DNA of 7,962 nt from Hyphomicrobiales bacterium. Its GTDB lineage: Bacteria; Pseudomonadota; Alphaproteobacteria; Rhizobiales; Beijerinckiaceae. The notes beneath the pieces were generated by a model. It was not told the DNA's origin. It saw only the letters and a program-made list of their open reading frames with translations, and ran no database searches. The stretch covers positions 6,863 through 14,824 of the forward strand of contig PLUH01000141.1 of assembly GCA_003164825.1 (NCBI GenBank). The letters run 5' to 3'. The position numbers and the translations under genes were made by a program. Positions 6,853 to 7,962 of this stretch are shown here, piece by piece (position 1 is the first letter of the stretch; the number at the start of each line of letters is the position of its first letter).

Positions 6853-7920
6853 ATGAGGCTTGTCTGTCTGGCGTTGCTCGCGTCTTCTGCTCTGTCGTCT
6901 GCCGTCTTCGGGCAAACGCCGCCGTTGGTCATGTCCGAGGCGATGGTCCAATCGTCCGACCCCGGAATACAAATTTATGTGCGCAACAAGCACGCGGCGG
7001 ACATGACGTCCTTTTCCCCCGACAGGACGCTGCTCTTCATTCACGGGGCGACCTATCCGGCGGAAACCAGCTTCGATCTGCCGATCGAGGGCGTCTCGAT
7101 GATGGACCTCTTTGCCCAGAACGGCTTCGACGTCTATCTGGTCGACGTGCGGTCTTACGGACGATCAACCCGGCCGCCGGAAATGGATGAGCCGCCGGAG
7201 GCCGACAAGCCGATCGCAAATTCGGAAGAGGCCGGCCGCGACCTCGGCGCGGCGGTCGACTATATTCTGGCTCTGCGCGGCATCCCGAAACTCGACCTCA
7301 TGGGCTGGTCGTGGGGCACGTCGATCGCAGGCAATTACACGTCCCAGCACAACGACAAGGTCAACCGGCTTGTTCTCTATGCGCCGGCCTGGACGGTTCA
7401 GTCGCCGCTGGCGCCGCCGGCGAGCGCGATCCCGGCCTATCGGCTGGTGAAGAAAGAGGCCGCAAAAGCGCGTTGGACCAGGGGCGTCCCTGAGGACAAA
7501 GTCGGCGCGTTGATCCCGCCCGGCGTCTTCGACCAATGGTGGGACGCCACAATCGCGACCGATCCTATCGGCAGCAAGATCGACCCGCCGATGCTTCGCG
7601 CGGCCAGTGGCGTCACGGCTGAGTTCGTCAATTACTGGCTCGCCGGAAAGCCGTACTATGATCCGGGCAAGATCGACGTGCCGACCCTGGTCATCCACGC
7701 GGAATGGGACGCCGATCTGCCGAGCCCGATGGCCGAGGCCTATTTCGCCAAGCTGACCAGCGCCCCGTACAAGCGCTTTGTCGAGCTTGGCGAGGGCACG
7801 CATTCGGTCATGCTGGAAAAGAATCGCATGCAGTTTTTCCACGAAATCCTCGGCTTCCTCACCGAATCGGACGCCATCGCGCTGAAGTCGCAGCTTGGTT
7901 TACGACCCTCGCGCCTATAA
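6853..7920 (+). CDS. Secreted alpha/beta hydrolase of unknown substrate
   Basis: The 355-residue protein has a complete alpha/beta-hydrolase fold. An N-terminal signal peptide (residues 1-20, hydrophobic core LALLASSALSSAV, likely cut after Gly20) predicts a periplasmic or secreted enzyme. LLFIHG (60-65) gives the oxyanion-hole HG. DVYLVDVRSYGRS (93-105) is the strand and turn before a Pro/Glu/Asp-rich loop (about 108-125). The nucleophile elbow GWSWG places the catalytic serine at Ser153. LVIHAEWDADLP (279-290) supplies the likely acid Asp286, and EGTHSVMLE (314-322) the catalytic His317. The segment at about 180-272, rich in Pro, Trp and Tyr, probably forms a cap over the active site. The triad allows esterase, lipase, lactonase or peptidase chemistry, and the sequence does not decide between them. 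With its own ribosome binding site, a possible -10 box and a hairpin upstream, it is probably transcribed separately from the pump. A role with the pump is speculation. Confidence 0.88.
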   Translation: MRLVCLALLASSALSSAVFGQTPPLVMSEAMVQSSDPGIQIYVRNKHAADMTSFSPDRTLLFIHGATYPAETSFDLPIEGVSMMDLFAQNGFDVYLVDVRSYGRSTRPPEMDEPPEADKPIANSEEAGRDLGAAVDYILALRGIPKLDLMGWSWGTSIAGNYTSQHNDKVNRLVLYAPAWTVQSPLAPPASAIPAYRLVKKEAAKARWTRGVPEDKVGALIPPGVFDQWWDATIATDPIGSKIDPPMLRAASGVTAEFVNYWLAGKPYYDPGKIDVPTLVIHAEWDADLPSPMAEAYFAKLTSAPYKRFVELGEGTHSVMLEKNRMQFFHEILGFLTESDAIALKSQLGLRPSRL

Positions 7921-7923
7921 ACT

Positions 7924-7955
7924 GCGTCCCGGAAAAGTTGGTTTTCCAGCGACGC
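7924..7955. repeat. Hairpin-forming inverted repeat downstream of the hydrolase (terminator or dispersed repeat)
   Basis: GGAAAA (7931-7936) pairs with TTTTCC (7942-7947) around a 5-base loop. An outer stem, GCGTC (7924-7928) with GACGC (7951-7955), flanks it, with small unpaired joints of 2 and 3 bases. It begins 4 bases after the hydrolase stop. There is no T-run after the outer stem within the window, so it may be a terminator acting from either side or the start of a dispersed intergenic repeat that continues past the right edge. Confidence 0.45.
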
Positions 7956-7962
7956 CGGGCGG

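Noticed and set aside
6853..6912. Cys5 in the hydrolase signal peptide as a lipoprotein anchor
   Set aside because: The cysteine is too near the N-terminus, before the hydrophobic core, and is not preceded by a lipobox; ordinary cleavage near Gly20 fits better.
5305..7044. Long minus-strand open frame (579 codons) opposite the RND pump and the hydrolase start
   Set aside because: It has the same highly charged, low-complexity composition and crosses two real + strand genes and their intergenic hairpin, so it is an antisense shadow.
1..7962. Mobile element, phage, CRISPR or defence system
   Set aside because: No transposase, integrase, direct-repeat array or nuclease-like gene was seen, and composition and gene direction are uniform across the window.

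Overview
This is a GC-rich window with five genes, all on the + strand and tightly packed. There are no RNA genes, insertion sequences, CRISPR arrays or visible frameshifts. Base composition, the adjacent short-form psd and pssA pair, and the Atm1-type exporter point to an alphaproteobacterium, most likely Hyphomicrobiales (Rhizobiales). A finer placement, for example near Beijerinckiaceae or Methylocystaceae, would be a guess.

Layout. Positions 1-570 hold the C-terminal part of an ABC exporter nucleotide-binding domain, cut by the left edge. Positions 626-1324 (psd) and 1328-2134 (pssA) form a compact phosphatidylethanolamine pair: PssA makes phosphatidylserine from CDP-diacylglycerol and serine, and Psd decarboxylates it. 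A 139-base gap with G+C-rich inverted repeats follows. Next come a lipoprotein periplasmic adaptor (2274-3503) and an RND inner-membrane pump (3523-6744), two of the three parts of a tripartite efflux system. The outer-membrane channel is not encoded next to them. A 108-base gap then holds a two-tier hairpin, a TATACT box and a strong ribosome binding site. It leads into a secreted alpha/beta hydrolase of unknown substrate (6853-7920). The last 42 bases contain another hairpin, which may be a terminator or part of a dispersed repeat.

How the genes relate. The common theme is the cell envelope: export, phospholipid synthesis, efflux and a probable periplasmic hydrolase. Only psd-pssA and adaptor-pump can be called functional pairs from the sequence. 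No gap without a gene exceeds 139 bases.

I found no convincing undescribed system. The points most worth checking are the mini-ORF overlapping the psd start, the hairpin region between pump and hydrolase, the lone hydrolase downstream of an efflux pump lacking its channel gene, a lengthened TM9-TM10 loop in the pump, and the hairpin at the right edge.
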